Notes under the pieces: generated by a model
What the model saw: only the letters and a program-made list of their open reading frames with translations
Told to the model about the DNA's origin: nothing
Database searches by the model: none
Part shown: piece after piece, positions 5,933 to 14,689 of the stretch
How the letters are laid out: each line of letters starts with the position of its first letter
How positions within the stretch are numbered: the stretch's first letter is position 1
DNA from: a virus
Direction: 5' to 3' (one strand)
Length of the DNA stretch: 21,393 nt
IMG/VR virus record: IMGVR_UViG_3300037261_000005
Coordinates: 1 to 21,393 of that record
Translations under genes and position numbers: made by a program

Positions 5933-8665
5933 ATGGCACAGATTTCCTTTGAGATGCCGGACGGCTCTTCCCAAACGGCTACAGTTGACGACGGGATCAA
6001 GTCGCTCCCACCAGAGCAGCAGGCTGCCTTCGTCAATCACATCCGCGAGACCGCTCTGGCCGCGAAGGGTGTGACACCGGGGGGCGAGAGCCCTAACGAC
6101 TCATTCGGTAATGATCTGAAAAGCGCTGCCGGGACCGCAATGTCCGATGCAGGCTCACTCGCGCAAGGCGCCGGGTCAGCATTAGGCAGCAGCACCCTTA
6201 CCGACGCGGGCTCATGGCTCCGCTCAAACGCCCCTCAGCCAGCCCCCGGATACACCGGGCGCGGCGGGGACTTCACCAAGGACATTGGAAATGCTCAGTA
6301 TCTTCGGGCTGGCGGTGACTTACTTCATGGGGCAGCTTCCGGCTCAGCCGAGTCCCTTGCTGAACTCGGTGCCGGAGCCGTTGGCGGCGCCATGGGTGGC
6401 CCCCTCGGAGCAGCAGCAGGCGCTGGCCTCGCTGGCGGAGCCTTCAGCCTCGGCCGTGGCGGTAGATTACGTGCTGGGCAGAACGCCGTAAGTGGCTCCG
6501 ACCTCGCAGCCGCAGCACCAAGCGCTGCCCTCGATGCAGGCGTTGACGCAGTTACCATGGGACGCCTCCCAGGCGGTATGCTTACCCGAGCCGGTGCGAT
6601 GGGCGCTGGAGGTGCAGTTCACTCAGCGAATGATCAGTATGACGCTACAGGCAGGATCGATCCCTCCCAAGTAGTCAACGACGCGGCCTCAGGCGCAGCG
6701 ACAGGCGCCCTTGCCGAGGCGGTTCCGGCCGCACGCAACGCCGGCAAGGGCGCCGTCGAGAACATCATGTCTCGTTCGGCCAAGTATCAGCCCGGCAGTG
6801 ACGCTTCGGCTAACGTCGGCGCGCGCGTGATGCAGGACTTGGAGGCGCGCAAGGCGAACGCCTCAAACGTCCCCGGTGCGCCTAGCGATTGGAACAGCAT
6901 CGCAAACAGCCTGAAGAGCGACTACAGCGTAGACGCCCGGCAGCGCATCGCGGACATTAGCGACAAGAACGCGCGAATGGTGGCTACAGCGGCCTACGAG
7001 CAGGCCCTCAGGCACAACAACACCACCAGTGATGACCTGACGTCAGCACTCGGCCAGCTTGACAGACTGGATCACGGCCTTTCGGACGAGCAGGCAGCGG
7101 GCCTCAAAGACCGCCTGATGGACCTCAACGCCATCTCCCGCCAGAGCTTCAAGGGCTCCAACGTGGGGCCGCTCCAGAGCTTCCTCGGGGCCGCTGGACG
7201 CTACTCAGGGATCGGCGCCGGCTTTGCGGCTGACGGTGGCGTGGGCGCCGCTATCGGCCTCCTCGCGGGCCACAGTCCCATGGGCAACGTCGGCAGCAAG
7301 ATCGGTGGTGGCATCGGCTCCCTCGGGGACCGTATGCTGGGAACTTCCGTTCCCCCGGCAATCCTCGCCGGGCTGGCCGCCAAGCGGTATCTGAAGGGCG
7401 CCGACGTGGCCCCGGTAACGCCGTTTCAGGCAACCCCAGAACCGGCACCGCCGGCGCCCGAGCCTACTGGCCCCTACGGGCCGTCAAGCAAGGCCCCTGC
7501 CGGGGGCTTCGGGATCATAGGCAGGCAGCAACTGGCGTCCGAGTTGCTCTCCCGGCCGGGTGGCCTGACTTCCCCCTTGGCTCCTATTCCGAGGGTTGCT
7601 CCACCGGAAGCCCCTGGCCTGACTTCGCCCTTGGCTCCTATTCCCAGGGTTGCCCCTCCAGGCGCCCCTGGCCTGACTTCGCCAGTGGTAGCTCCCCCTA
7701 GGGTTGCCCCTCCAGGCGCCCCTGGCCTGACTTCGCCAGTGGTAGCTCCCCCTAGGGTTGCCCCTCCAGGCGCCCCTGGCCTGACTTCGCCAGTGGTAGC
7801 TCCCCCTAGGGTTGCTCCACCGGAAGCCCCTGGCCTGACTTCGCCAGTGGTAGCTCCCCCTAGGGTAGCTCCTCCAGGCGCCGAAGCGCCGCCCTCCAGC
7901 CCCTACGGGAACCCAGGCAAGGCCCCTCCCTTCGTTCGCGTCAAGGTAGACGCGCCCGAGGAACCGGCCATTAATCCGGACACGGGCAACCCCGTGGACC
8001 CCATTCCAGTCAACACGAGGATCAAGGGAAAGGCTGCGAGACTAGCACAAGCCACCGCCGCGCAGGATGCGCCGCAACCGGCCTTTAAAGAGGACACGGC
8101 GGCGACGATAGCGCAGGCTATGGCGGCTGATCCGACGCTGGCAGCAGCGGCACGGACGCAGAGCCCCGGCTCAATCTACCTACAGCGCGGCCTGGGTATC
8201 AGCCACGACGAGGCGATTGACCTCGCCCATCGCTCAGAGGCGGCCGGCGTCATCCCGCAGGGGGCGGCCAGTGTCGTTTCCAACGTCTCCGCCACACCGT
8301 CACACCCGTCCGATCTGGCGGCCATTAAGGACTTCCACAGGCTGTCCCAAGGCTTCCCTAAGGCCACCACCGGCCCCCAGCTAGACGCCCAAGGCCAGCC
8401 TATACGCTCCGTTCCGGCCTACCAAGCGGCCCACGGCGCGTATCACAGCACGGCCCAGGCGCTCGCCCAGCAGGCTGAAGCAGCGTTCCCCGGAGCAGGG
8501 GGCGCAGCGGTCCTCCAGGTGGCGGCGACGCACGGGGCAACCCGCGCTGAGACGGTGGCGTTGAAACGGGCGGAAGCTCGTCAGCTACTCGACAAGCTCC
8601 CACCAGAACAGCGTTCAGCGGCCTCCGCGTATCTCCTGGCCGACAGCCTCATTAACCACGGATGA
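5933..8665 (+). CDS. Large probable ejection/internal virion protein with 18-residue Pro-rich tandem repeat (910 aa)
   Basis: The N-terminus (MAQISFEMPDG...) resembles the short beta segment opening many phage virion proteins. Several Gly/Ala-rich hydrophobic stretches follow (about residues 135-175 and 410-470) that could contact or cross a membrane. Residues 250-400 are helical and polar. Residues 543-650 are six copies of an 18-residue Pro-rich unit (consensus PGLTSPVVAPPRVAPPGA), flanked by related PYG...KAP motifs. The C-terminal 200 residues are helical, with no recognised catalytic site. Size, position after the transglycosylase protein and membrane-active-looking segments fit the large DNA-ejection protein of podoviruses. 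The ATG is preceded by GGAAGGG. The function is inferred from context. Confidence 0.55.
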   Translation: MAQISFEMPDGSSQTATVDDGIKSLPPEQQAAFVNHIRETALAAKGVTPGGESPNDSFGNDLKSAAGTAMSDAGSLAQGAGSALGSSTLTDAGSWLRSNAPQPAPGYTGRGGDFTKDIGNAQYLRAGGDLLHGAASGSAESLAELGAGAVGGAMGGPLGAAAGAGLAGGAFSLGRGGRLRAGQNAVSGSDLAAAAPSAALDAGVDAVTMGRLPGGMLTRAGAMGAGGAVHSANDQYDATGRIDPSQVVNDAASGAATGALAEAVPAARNAGKGAVENIMSRSAKYQPGSDASANVGARVMQDLEARKANASNVPGAPSDWNSIANSLKSDYSVDARQRIADISDKNARMVATAAYEQALRHNNTTSDDLTSALGQLDRLDHGLSDEQAAGLKDRLMDLNAISRQSFKGSNVGPLQSFLGAAGRYSGIGAGFAADGGVGAAIGLLAGHSPMGNVGSKIGGGIGSLGDRMLGTSVPPAILAGLAAKRYLKGADVAPVTPFQATPEPAPPAPEPTGPYGPSSKAPAGGFGIIGRQQLASELLSRPGGLTSPLAPIPRVAPPEAPGLTSPLAPIPRVAPPGAPGLTSPVVAPPRVAPPGAPGLTSPVVAPPRVAPPGAPGLTSPVVAPPRVAPPEAPGLTSPVVAPPRVAPPGAEAPPSSPYGNPGKAPPFVRVKVDAPEEPAINPDTGNPVDPIPVNTRIKGKAARLAQATAAQDAPQPAFKEDTAATIAQAMAADPTLAAAARTQSPGSIYLQRGLGISHDEAIDLAHRSEAAGVIPQGAASVVSNVSATPSHPSDLAAIKDFHRLSQGFPKATTGPQLDAQGQPIRSVPAYQAAHGAYHSTAQALAQQAEAAFPGAGGAAVLQVAATHGATRAETVALKRAEARQLLDKLPPEQRSAASAYLLADSLINHG
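7561..7884 (+). repeat. Six tandem 54-bp in-frame repeats
   Basis: Units start at 7561, 7615, 7669, 7723, 7777 and 7831, each opening with TGGCCTGACTTC. Units 3 and 4 are identical. Units 1 and 2 carry an older-looking variant (LAPIP instead of VVAPP). Units 1 and 5 share a variant end (GCTCCACCGGAAGCCCC) that encodes PPEA rather than PPGA. This pattern indicates recent duplication and exchange between units. The repeat encodes a Pro-rich linker in the large virion protein. Confidence 0.95.
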
Positions 8666-8669
8666 TAGA

Positions 8670-9134
8670 ATGATAAACCACCTCTCGATCCCGCACACCG
8701 GGGTGTCGGCGTCCGCGGGCATGGGCCAGATGAACCACGGCCACAGCCAGCAGATGGCCTTCGCGGCCAACCGCCGTCTACAGATGGCACGGGCAATGAG
8801 CGGTCAGCCCGCCCAGCCCGGCCCGATGTCTGGCATGATGGGGGCGCCCCCGCCACAACAGGCTCCGCAAGGCGACTTCCGCCAACACGTAGCGCAGGCC
8901 GCAGGCGTCCCCGCAGGCCCCCAGGAAGTGCATGGAGCAATCCAGAAGCTCACCCAGGCGGGCCAGTTCACGCCGCTCCAGGGGCACGCCTTGATGGCGC
9001 ACCAAGGGCCACTACAAGGACCCCAGGGCGCTGCGACTGTCCAGAAGATCGCTGGAGTGGTGCGGCAAGGCCGTATGGCCCCACGGCCCCCGATGGCGCC
9101 GCAAGCCCCGATGGCCCCCGGAATGAGGCAGTAA
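8670..9134 (+). CDS. Small Met/Gln/Pro-rich virion-associated protein (154 aa)
   Basis: I do not recognise a family. The N-terminus is His/Met/Gln-rich, a short Pro/Gly linker follows near residues 45-65, and a compact helical segment with HVAQAAGVPAGPQEVHGAIQKL and TVQKIAGVVRQGR occupies about residues 71-140. It ends in a Met-Ala-Pro repeat (MAPRPPMAPQAPMAPG). The composition matches the two preceding ejection-type proteins, so it may be a small partner in the same complex. The ATG is five bases after the upstream stop and has only a weak ribosome binding site, so translation may depend on coupling. An internal ATG at 8721 is a less likely start. Confidence 0.6.
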   Translation: MINHLSIPHTGVSASAGMGQMNHGHSQQMAFAANRRLQMARAMSGQPAQPGPMSGMMGAPPPQQAPQGDFRQHVAQAAGVPAGPQEVHGAIQKLTQAGQFTPLQGHALMAHQGPLQGPQGAATVQKIAGVVRQGRMAPRPPMAPQAPMAPGMRQ

Positions 9135-9135
9135 G

Positions 9136-9663
9136 GTGGCACGCAGGGGACCGAAGATAGGCCCTAAGCATGGGACGGAATACGTTGACTACCGGGGCTA
9201 CCGCCCCCTGGCGTCGCGCGGCGCAGGACGGGGTAGTCGCGCCGGAGCGAGCGGGGACTGTCAGCGCCACTTCCCCGGCCCGCCGTTTTACAAGGGGAAG
9301 GTGAAGTTTACCTCCTGGTATACGTCACCGAACGGCCGGAAGTGGCGGGCCATCTGCCGCGCCAACGCGCGAAGCAAAGCATTTAGGATCGTGAGCAACA
9401 TGGAAAAAGACGTCGAGTTCGCGGACTCCCGCGCCAGACTTATGGTCGAGAAGGCCGTTGAGATCGTGGTGGACATCTGCGCCCCTGCGAACCCCCGCGC
9501 CCAGGCCGAGGGCTACGAAGGCAAGGCGGTCTACGAATATAGCGCGAAGGACCGTATAGCGGCCCTGAAGACGATTTTGGAATACACACAGTCCAAGCCT
9601 GAGAGCAAGTCAAAGGTGACTGTAGCAACCGCCGAGGACTGGCTCGCGGGCCTTGACAACTGA
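9136..9663 (+). CDS. Probable terminase small subunit (175 aa)
   Basis: The call rests mostly on position: the gene ends 11 bases inside the large terminase gene, the usual place of the DNA-recognition small subunit. The protein has a very basic N-terminus (Arg/Lys/Gly-rich, about 45 residues), suited to nucleic acid binding. A mixed middle part follows, then helices around residues 90-165 (MEKDVEFADSRARLMVEKAVEI and DRIAALKTILEYTQSK), which could be the oligomerisation region, and an acidic C-terminal tail ending AEDWLAGLDN, where small subunits often contact TerL. It starts at GTG with TGAGG seven bases upstream, and the preceding stop is one base away. No clear helix-turn-helix can be called by eye, so a different DNA-binding protein is possible. 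Confidence 0.55.
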   Translation: MARRGPKIGPKHGTEYVDYRGYRPLASRGAGRGSRAGASGDCQRHFPGPPFYKGKVKFTSWYTSPNGRKWRAICRANARSKAFRIVSNMEKDVEFADSRARLMVEKAVEIVVDICAPANPRAQAEGYEGKAVYEYSAKDRIAALKTILEYTQSKPESKSKVTVATAEDWLAGLDN

Positions 9664-11284
9664 AGAGAAGGCCAAGGCTGCGCGTAAACGGCTCCGGGAT
9701 GATTTCCGATACTGGAGCATGAATTGTTGGTCAATCAGGACCAAAGAGGCGAAGATCGTCACCATGCGGCTCAATCGAGCCCAGGAGAGGCTGCTGGAGT
9801 GCTGCACGCAGCAACTTGAGGACAGGGGCTATGTCCGCCTGATAGTTCTCAAGGGCCGGCAGATGGGCTCCTCGACGTTCTTTGAAGCGTTCCTTTATCA
9901 TTGGGTGTCTCAACGAGAAGCCCAGAAGGCCCTTGTTGTGGCCCACGATAAGGAAGCCACCAAGGTCCTCTTCACGATGACGCGCCGCGGCCACGACAGG
10001 ATGCCCGAAGCCCTCAAGCCCCATACGGCCGCCGCCAGCACCACTGAGCTTGTCTTTGACAAGTTGGACAGCGCCTACCGCGTGGCTACGGCTGGCGGCG
10101 ACGGCATTGTGCGGGGTGATACCTTGACCGCGACGCACCTCTCGGAGGTCGCGTGGTGGCCTAAGGGCTCAGCCCTTGATAACTACTCAGGCCTCATGGA
10201 CGCCATGCCTACGGGCGTAGCTGCGAGCGGCACGGTGGCGTTTGAAGAGAGCACGGCTAACGGCTTCAACATATTTTGGGACCACTGCCAAGCAGCGCGT
10301 GGACTTGCGCGTGACGCGAATGGCGTGCGAATTGACAGCGATTGGAAGTTCGTCTTCTTGCCGTGGTTCTGGGATACCACTTGCGAAGCCAAAGTCCCCG
10401 AGGGGTTCGAGCGGTCCCCAGGTGAGATCGAACTCGCAGAGAAAATGCTCGCAGAGTTCGGTGACGTGTTGACTGACGCCCACTTGCAATTTCGCCGATT
10501 GAAGATCGCAGAGAAGGGGACGGACCTCTTCATGCAAGAATATCCCTGCACGCCTGACGAAGCGTTCTTAGCTTCCGGCGCGCCGGTTTTCGACGCTGGC
10601 AAGATACAAGCGCAGTTAGAGAAGCAGATCAAGCCGATTGCACTTAAGGTGTTGACGCCGGCCTTGAAGTGGGAGGACAGCCGCCTAGGGGAACTTAAGT
10701 GTTACCTTCCCCACGACCCAGCGGAAACCTACTACATCGGCGGGGACGTCGGCTTCGGTGTCCGCAAGGACGCCTCGGTGTTCCAGGTGCTCGACAGCAA
10801 GAAGCGTCAGGCAGCCGTGTGGCGCTCTAACCGCATTGGCGCGGACTGGTTTGGGACTGTCGGCGCGTGCTTGGCGAGCTACTTCAACGACGCTTTCCTC
10901 TGCATCGAGCGCAACGGCCCAGGCATCCTGACGAACCGTGTCGTCCACATAGACATGGCCTACCGGAACGTTTACCGCGAGTTCCTGTATGACAAGATCA
11001 CGGACACTGAGACGGAAGTTGTCGGGTTCGGCACGACCGTCCGCAGCAAGCCGTTGGTGATTGAGGAACTCCGCGCCGCCATCCTCGGCAGCGAGATTGA
11101 GATTTACGACGAGACGACGCTCCACGAACTGATGCGCTTCATCGTCAGTGAGTCGGGGCGATACGAGGCCGAACAAGGCCATCACGACGACACGGTGCTT
11201 GCACTGGCGTTCGTTAACCACGTTCACGAGGGTGAAGTGACTGCGATCGTCAACCAGGAAAGCTGGTATACGCGCATCGAGTAG
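9653..11284 (+). CDS. terL: Terminase large subunit (packaging ATPase/nuclease)
   Basis: The 543-residue protein has both terminase domains. In the ATPase part, Walker A is KGRQMGSST (67-75), Walker B with its catalytic Glu is at THLSEVAWW (E165), and the coupling motif EESTANG is at 198-204. In the RNase H-like nuclease part, acidic residues lie at D365 (YYIGGDVGFG), E419 (FLCIERNG) and D512/D513 (QGHHDDTVLALAF). It drives DNA into the procapsid through the portal and cuts the concatemer. The TTG start at 9653 is chosen because the N-terminal segment RKRLRDDFRYWSMNCWSIRT matches the helix usual in this family before the adenine-binding LNRAQ; the first ATG (9719) would remove part of it. The gene overlaps the small-subunit candidate by 11 bases. 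Confidence 0.95.
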   Translation: MTTEEKAKAARKRLRDDFRYWSMNCWSIRTKEAKIVTMRLNRAQERLLECCTQQLEDRGYVRLIVLKGRQMGSSTFFEAFLYHWVSQREAQKALVVAHDKEATKVLFTMTRRGHDRMPEALKPHTAAASTTELVFDKLDSAYRVATAGGDGIVRGDTLTATHLSEVAWWPKGSALDNYSGLMDAMPTGVAASGTVAFEESTANGFNIFWDHCQAARGLARDANGVRIDSDWKFVFLPWFWDTTCEAKVPEGFERSPGEIELAEKMLAEFGDVLTDAHLQFRRLKIAEKGTDLFMQEYPCTPDEAFLASGAPVFDAGKIQAQLEKQIKPIALKVLTPALKWEDSRLGELKCYLPHDPAETYYIGGDVGFGVRKDASVFQVLDSKKRQAAVWRSNRIGADWFGTVGACLASYFNDAFLCIERNGPGILTNRVVHIDMAYRNVYREFLYDKITDTETEVVGFGTTVRSKPLVIEELRAAILGSEIEIYDETTLHELMRFIVSESGRYEAEQGHHDDTVLALAFVNHVHEGEVTAIVNQESWYTRIE

Positions 11285-11314
11285 TCCACGGCTCCGCACA
11301 CAGGACAACCATAC

Positions 11315-13411
11315 ATGGCTGAACGAAAAGAGCCGGCGCTGGACGACGATCGTATCTGCGCGCTCATTGACCACGGGATCGGACAGAGCGTCGGGTTCAG
11401 CGAAAGTAAGCTGAGCAAGGAGCGCGAGAGGGTCCAACTCTTCTACGACGGTGAGCGCCCCCTCAAGGCCCACGCAGGCGACTCAGGATACGTTTCAGAC
11501 GACGTCTGGATCGGCGTCGAGAGCATGAAGGCTCAGCTCCTCGACGTCTTTGCGGCCAACGCAAGGCCCGTGAAGTTTACCCCGACGTCGGCTGAAGATG
11601 TCCCTGCGGCTAAAATCCGCACCGACTATGTTACGCACGTCATCATGGACCAAAATCCCGGCTACGAGATCATGCGGGACACCATCGAAGAGGGCCTGAA
11701 GTCCCGCGCGGGTATCTGCAAGGTCTGGTGGGACGTCAAGTCCAAATGGGAATACACAGAACTTAGTGACGTCGCTGAGCAGGACCTCGTCCAGTGGCTC
11801 GCCCAGAACCCCGACGTGGAAGTCCACGAGAAGGAGACCAGGGCCGGCGACGGCGCGGTCTTCAAACGGGTCAGCCTGAAGCAGCGTAAGGACGTCTCGC
11901 AGGCGCGCATTAAGCAGCTTGCTGGCGAAGAGTTCGGCATCAGCCCGATGGCCGAGGACCTTGAGACGGCGGACCTTACCTTCGACCGTCACGAGATGAC
12001 TGTCAGCGACCTCCTGAAGGCCGGCTACGACAAGGACAAGGTCGCTGACCTTCAGTCTAATGATCGTCTGTGGCTGGCCACGGAGCCCGAGAAGATTGCG
12101 CGCTTCCAAGGCACAGACGACATGATCGGCACGAAGGTGCTGGAGGACGGCCAGGAGGCGCGCCGCACCGTCATGGTCTACGAGTGCTACCTGGAGCTAG
12201 ACATTGACGGCACGAAAGAGAGTCAGCTCTTCAAGGTAACCAAAGTCGGGGACACTATCCTCGACAAAGAGCCTGTGGACGAGAAGCCCTACATCGCCTT
12301 CGTCCCGCTCCCCCGCCCTAATGCCTTCTGGGGGGCCAACTTCGCGAAGCGCCTGGAGCACATCCAGACCGCGAAAACCTACCTGCAACGCTCCGTCGTC
12401 AACCATTCGCTCCACACGAACAACCCTAAGACGCTCGTCCGGTCAGGCACTCTGGCCAACCCTCGGGAGCTGATGGAGAACCGCTTCGGCGGCATCGTCA
12501 ACGTGAAGGACGTCAATGGCGTCGTCCCGATGCAACAGTCCGCGTTGAACCCGTTCGTGCTGCAAGTCGTGCAGATGCTTGACCAGCAGAAGCAGGAACT
12601 CACCGGGCAGTCGTCCCTAAGCCAAGGCCTCAACCCCGACGCGGTGTCCAAGCAGAACTCCAGCGACATGGTCCATGAGCTGATTTCAGTCAGCCAGCTT
12701 CGCACGAAGATCGTCGCCCGGAACTTCGCTGAAGGCTTCCTACGGCCGCTCTACACCCGCATCTACCAGCTTGTCCTCCGCAACGAGGACCGCAAGAAGA
12801 TCGTCGCGGTGTCCGGCCAGTGGGTCCACGTAGACCCCTCTCAGTGGCCCGACGAGTGTCAGGCCCAGGTTAACTTCGCCCTTGGCTACGGGGAAGCTGA
12901 CAAGGAAGTGGCCAAGTGGGGGACGATTGTCCGGGCGATGACGTCCGACCCCACGCTGGCCCCGTGGTTCACCCCACAGGAGCACCACTACTGTGCCACA
13001 CGGGCGCTTGACGCCTGGGGCATAGCTGACAGCGCTCAGGTGCTCAGGCCGCTCCAGAGCCCCATCCAGCCCCCGCCAGACCCCCTGCACGCGGCTGAGG
13101 TCAGCATGAAGAACGCTGACGCCGCTGCCAAGAACGCCCAGGCGCAAACCAGCGTCCAGGCCCAGCAGCTCGCCTCTCAGAAGATGCAGAACGAGCATCA
13201 ACTGGAGATGACGAAGTTGCAGCTTGAAGTGAAGAAGCTTGAGCTGGAGATGGCGAAGATACAGCAGACCGGCGGACAGCATGACGAGAAGCTCCAGATT
13301 GAGAAGGACAAGCTCGCTCATCTGGTGACCGTAGACGCTGCGGAAATAGCGCTGCAATACGCGGCCCAGCAGCAAGACAAGCTCACTGCGAACGCAGAAC
13401 CGAAGGGTTAG
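11315..13411 (+). CDS. Portal protein (P22-like, 698 aa)
   Basis: The portal forms the dodecameric ring at one capsid vertex through which DNA enters and leaves. Length, position after TerL and sequence features fit P22-type portals. There is an acidic N-terminus with RERVQLFYDGERP, then DDVWIGVESMKAQLLDVF near residue 70. The core contains KVWWDVKSKWEY, and the stem/wing region is helical with VPLPRPNAFWGANFAKRLEHIQTAKTYL worded as in portals. The C-terminal 105 residues form a Gln/Lys/Glu/Leu coiled coil (EHQLEMTKLQLEVKKLELEM), possibly the barrel that extends into the head in P22. The ATG at 11315 has AGGACA about eight bases upstream. The next gene begins two bases after the stop. Confidence 0.88.
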   Translation: MAERKEPALDDDRICALIDHGIGQSVGFSESKLSKERERVQLFYDGERPLKAHAGDSGYVSDDVWIGVESMKAQLLDVFAANARPVKFTPTSAEDVPAAKIRTDYVTHVIMDQNPGYEIMRDTIEEGLKSRAGICKVWWDVKSKWEYTELSDVAEQDLVQWLAQNPDVEVHEKETRAGDGAVFKRVSLKQRKDVSQARIKQLAGEEFGISPMAEDLETADLTFDRHEMTVSDLLKAGYDKDKVADLQSNDRLWLATEPEKIARFQGTDDMIGTKVLEDGQEARRTVMVYECYLELDIDGTKESQLFKVTKVGDTILDKEPVDEKPYIAFVPLPRPNAFWGANFAKRLEHIQTAKTYLQRSVVNHSLHTNNPKTLVRSGTLANPRELMENRFGGIVNVKDVNGVVPMQQSALNPFVLQVVQMLDQQKQELTGQSSLSQGLNPDAVSKQNSSDMVHELISVSQLRTKIVARNFAEGFLRPLYTRIYQLVLRNEDRKKIVAVSGQWVHVDPSQWPDECQAQVNFALGYGEADKEVAKWGTIVRAMTSDPTLAPWFTPQEHHYCATRALDAWGIADSAQVLRPLQSPIQPPPDPLHAAEVSMKNADAAAKNAQAQTSVQAQQLASQKMQNEHQLEMTKLQLEVKKLELEMAKIQQTGGQHDEKLQIEKDKLAHLVTVDAAEIALQYAAQQQDKLTANAEPKG

Positions 13412-13412
13412 T

Positions 13413-13703
13413 ATGAACCGCTCTACAGACGACCTCATCGCCCAAGTTGAACGGGGGCAGGCCATGGATACCGCCCTCGACTCCGAGCCGTTCAAAGAGG
13501 CCGTTGACCACCTTACGAGTTACCACTTGGCAGCCCTTATCGCCTGCCGGCCGGGTTATGCGGCCGACGCGGAGGCGCTAGCGTTCCACCATAGCCAACA
13601 CCACGCTCTAGCGGAGATCATTGCCCAGATGGTGCAGTGGTCGGCCGCGGGCAGAGCAGCCAGCGACGCGCTCGAATGGGCGCGCGAACACGGAGATGAA
13701 TAA
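13413..13703 (+). CDS. Small helical hypothetical between portal and scaffold (96 aa)
   Basis: No family is recognised. The protein looks fully helical and mildly acidic. It has a His-rich middle (residues 52-69, ALAFHHSQHHALAEIIAQM) and a C-terminal helix ending WAREHGDE. It has no signal peptide or membrane segment. The ATG comes one base after the portal stop with AAGGG upstream, and the scaffold gene starts six bases after its own stop, so it sits in the procapsid operon. Small genes at this position are common in podoviruses and usually unassigned. Confidence 0.7.
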   Translation: MNRSTDDLIAQVERGQAMDTALDSEPFKEAVDHLTSYHLAALIACRPGYAADAEALAFHHSQHHALAEIIAQMVQWSAAGRAASDALEWAREHGDE

Positions 13704-13708
13704 ACCTG

Positions 13709-14665
13709 ATGTCTGTCTCTATCCTAATGGACGAGCACCAAGACGACGGCGTAGACGCCTTCCTGAGCAATTTGACAGGCGAGGACCCTAAGAAGCCCTC
13801 CACCAAGAAAGTTGAAGAGGCACCCGAGGAGCAGGAAGAGACACCTGTGTCCGAGGAAGATACACAAACTGCGGACGAGAAGACCGAAGATACCGAAGAT
13901 ACCGAAGGCGAAGAGGGCGAGACTGACCCCGACGACGCCGAAGTCGAGATCAAGGTCGGTGAAGAAACCAAGAAGGCCACGATCAAGGAGCTGAAACGGC
14001 TCTACGGTCAAGAGGCCGCTCTCACGCAGAAGTCTCAAGCACTAGCTGCCGCTCGCACGGCCGCGGACCAAAAGTTCTCTCAGGCCGACACCGCGCTGAC
14101 CGCAATGGTCGAACGCGCGAAGACCGCCTACGAGCCCTACGCCAACCTGGACTTCATGGTCCTGGCCCAGCGGATGGACACAGAGACCTTCCAGGCTCTT
14201 CGCCAGGACGCTGCACAAGCCGAAAGCAACCTCAAGTTCTTTGAGGCCGAGCTTACAGGCCTTCAGCAAACCCAGGCACAGCATACAGCCCAGGCCCACC
14301 GCGAGGCGGCCACGGCTTGTATTGCGGAGCTTAACGACCCTGAAAAGGGTATCAAAGGTTGGGGTGAGCCCCTGTATAACGAACTGATGGCTTTCGGCGC
14401 CAAACACATTGGCCCGACCGTTCGTCAGATGACCAACCCCGCCGCCATCAAGACGCTCCACATGGCGATGCAGTGGGCGAAGTCTCAGGACGCTCTCAAG
14501 ACTGCCGCGGCCAAGGTCCAGGCAGCCCCCAACAAACCCACCGTGGTGCTGAAACCCGGCGCCAGTAAAACCCAAGGCGGACGTCAGGCCACTGCAATGC
14601 AGGCCCTACGCCGTTCGGGTTCCACTGACGACGCCACTGACGCGTTTCTCGCCAGCTTCAAGTAA
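13709..14665 (+). CDS. Capsid scaffolding protein
   Basis: The position just before the major capsid gene and the architecture identify it. Residues 30-80 are extremely acidic (Glu/Asp/Thr, including EDTEDTEGEEGE). A short beta element (VEIKVGEETKKATIKELKRLYG, 79-100) follows, worded like the 'VDGE..TVKEL..GY' start of many phage scaffolds. Residues 100-270 are helical coiled coil rich in Ala/Gln. The C-terminal 50 residues are basic with Pro, then a terminal helix. Scaffolds direct coat assembly into a procapsid and leave before packaging. A motif near the N-terminus (DDGVDAFLSNL, 12-22) is echoed at the extreme C-terminus (DDATDAFLASF, 307-317). No protease domain is visible. Confidence 0.82.
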   Translation: MSVSILMDEHQDDGVDAFLSNLTGEDPKKPSTKKVEEAPEEQEETPVSEEDTQTADEKTEDTEDTEGEEGETDPDDAEVEIKVGEETKKATIKELKRLYGQEAALTQKSQALAAARTAADQKFSQADTALTAMVERAKTAYEPYANLDFMVLAQRMDTETFQALRQDAAQAESNLKFFEAELTGLQQTQAQHTAQAHREAATACIAELNDPEKGIKGWGEPLYNELMAFGAKHIGPTVRQMTNPAAIKTLHMAMQWAKSQDALKTAAAKVQAAPNKPTVVLKPGASKTQGGRQATAMQALRRSGSTDDATDAFLASFK

Positions 14666-14689
14666 ACCCTCTATCTCTCAGGAAGTCCC

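Noticed and set aside
6285-6674. Two small plus-strand frames inside the large ejection protein gene
   Set aside because: Both lie in another frame of a continuous 910-codon gene, without a good ribosome binding site or recognisable domain.
10685-11473. Antisense open frame (262 aa) over the end of the terminase and start of the portal
   Set aside because: It spans two well-supported genes on the other strand and shows no family features.
12740-13495. Antisense open frame (251 aa) over the portal C-terminus
   Set aside because: Its Leu-rich repeats (LQLKLLHFKLQL) are the reverse complement of the portal coiled coil, not a membrane or LRR protein.
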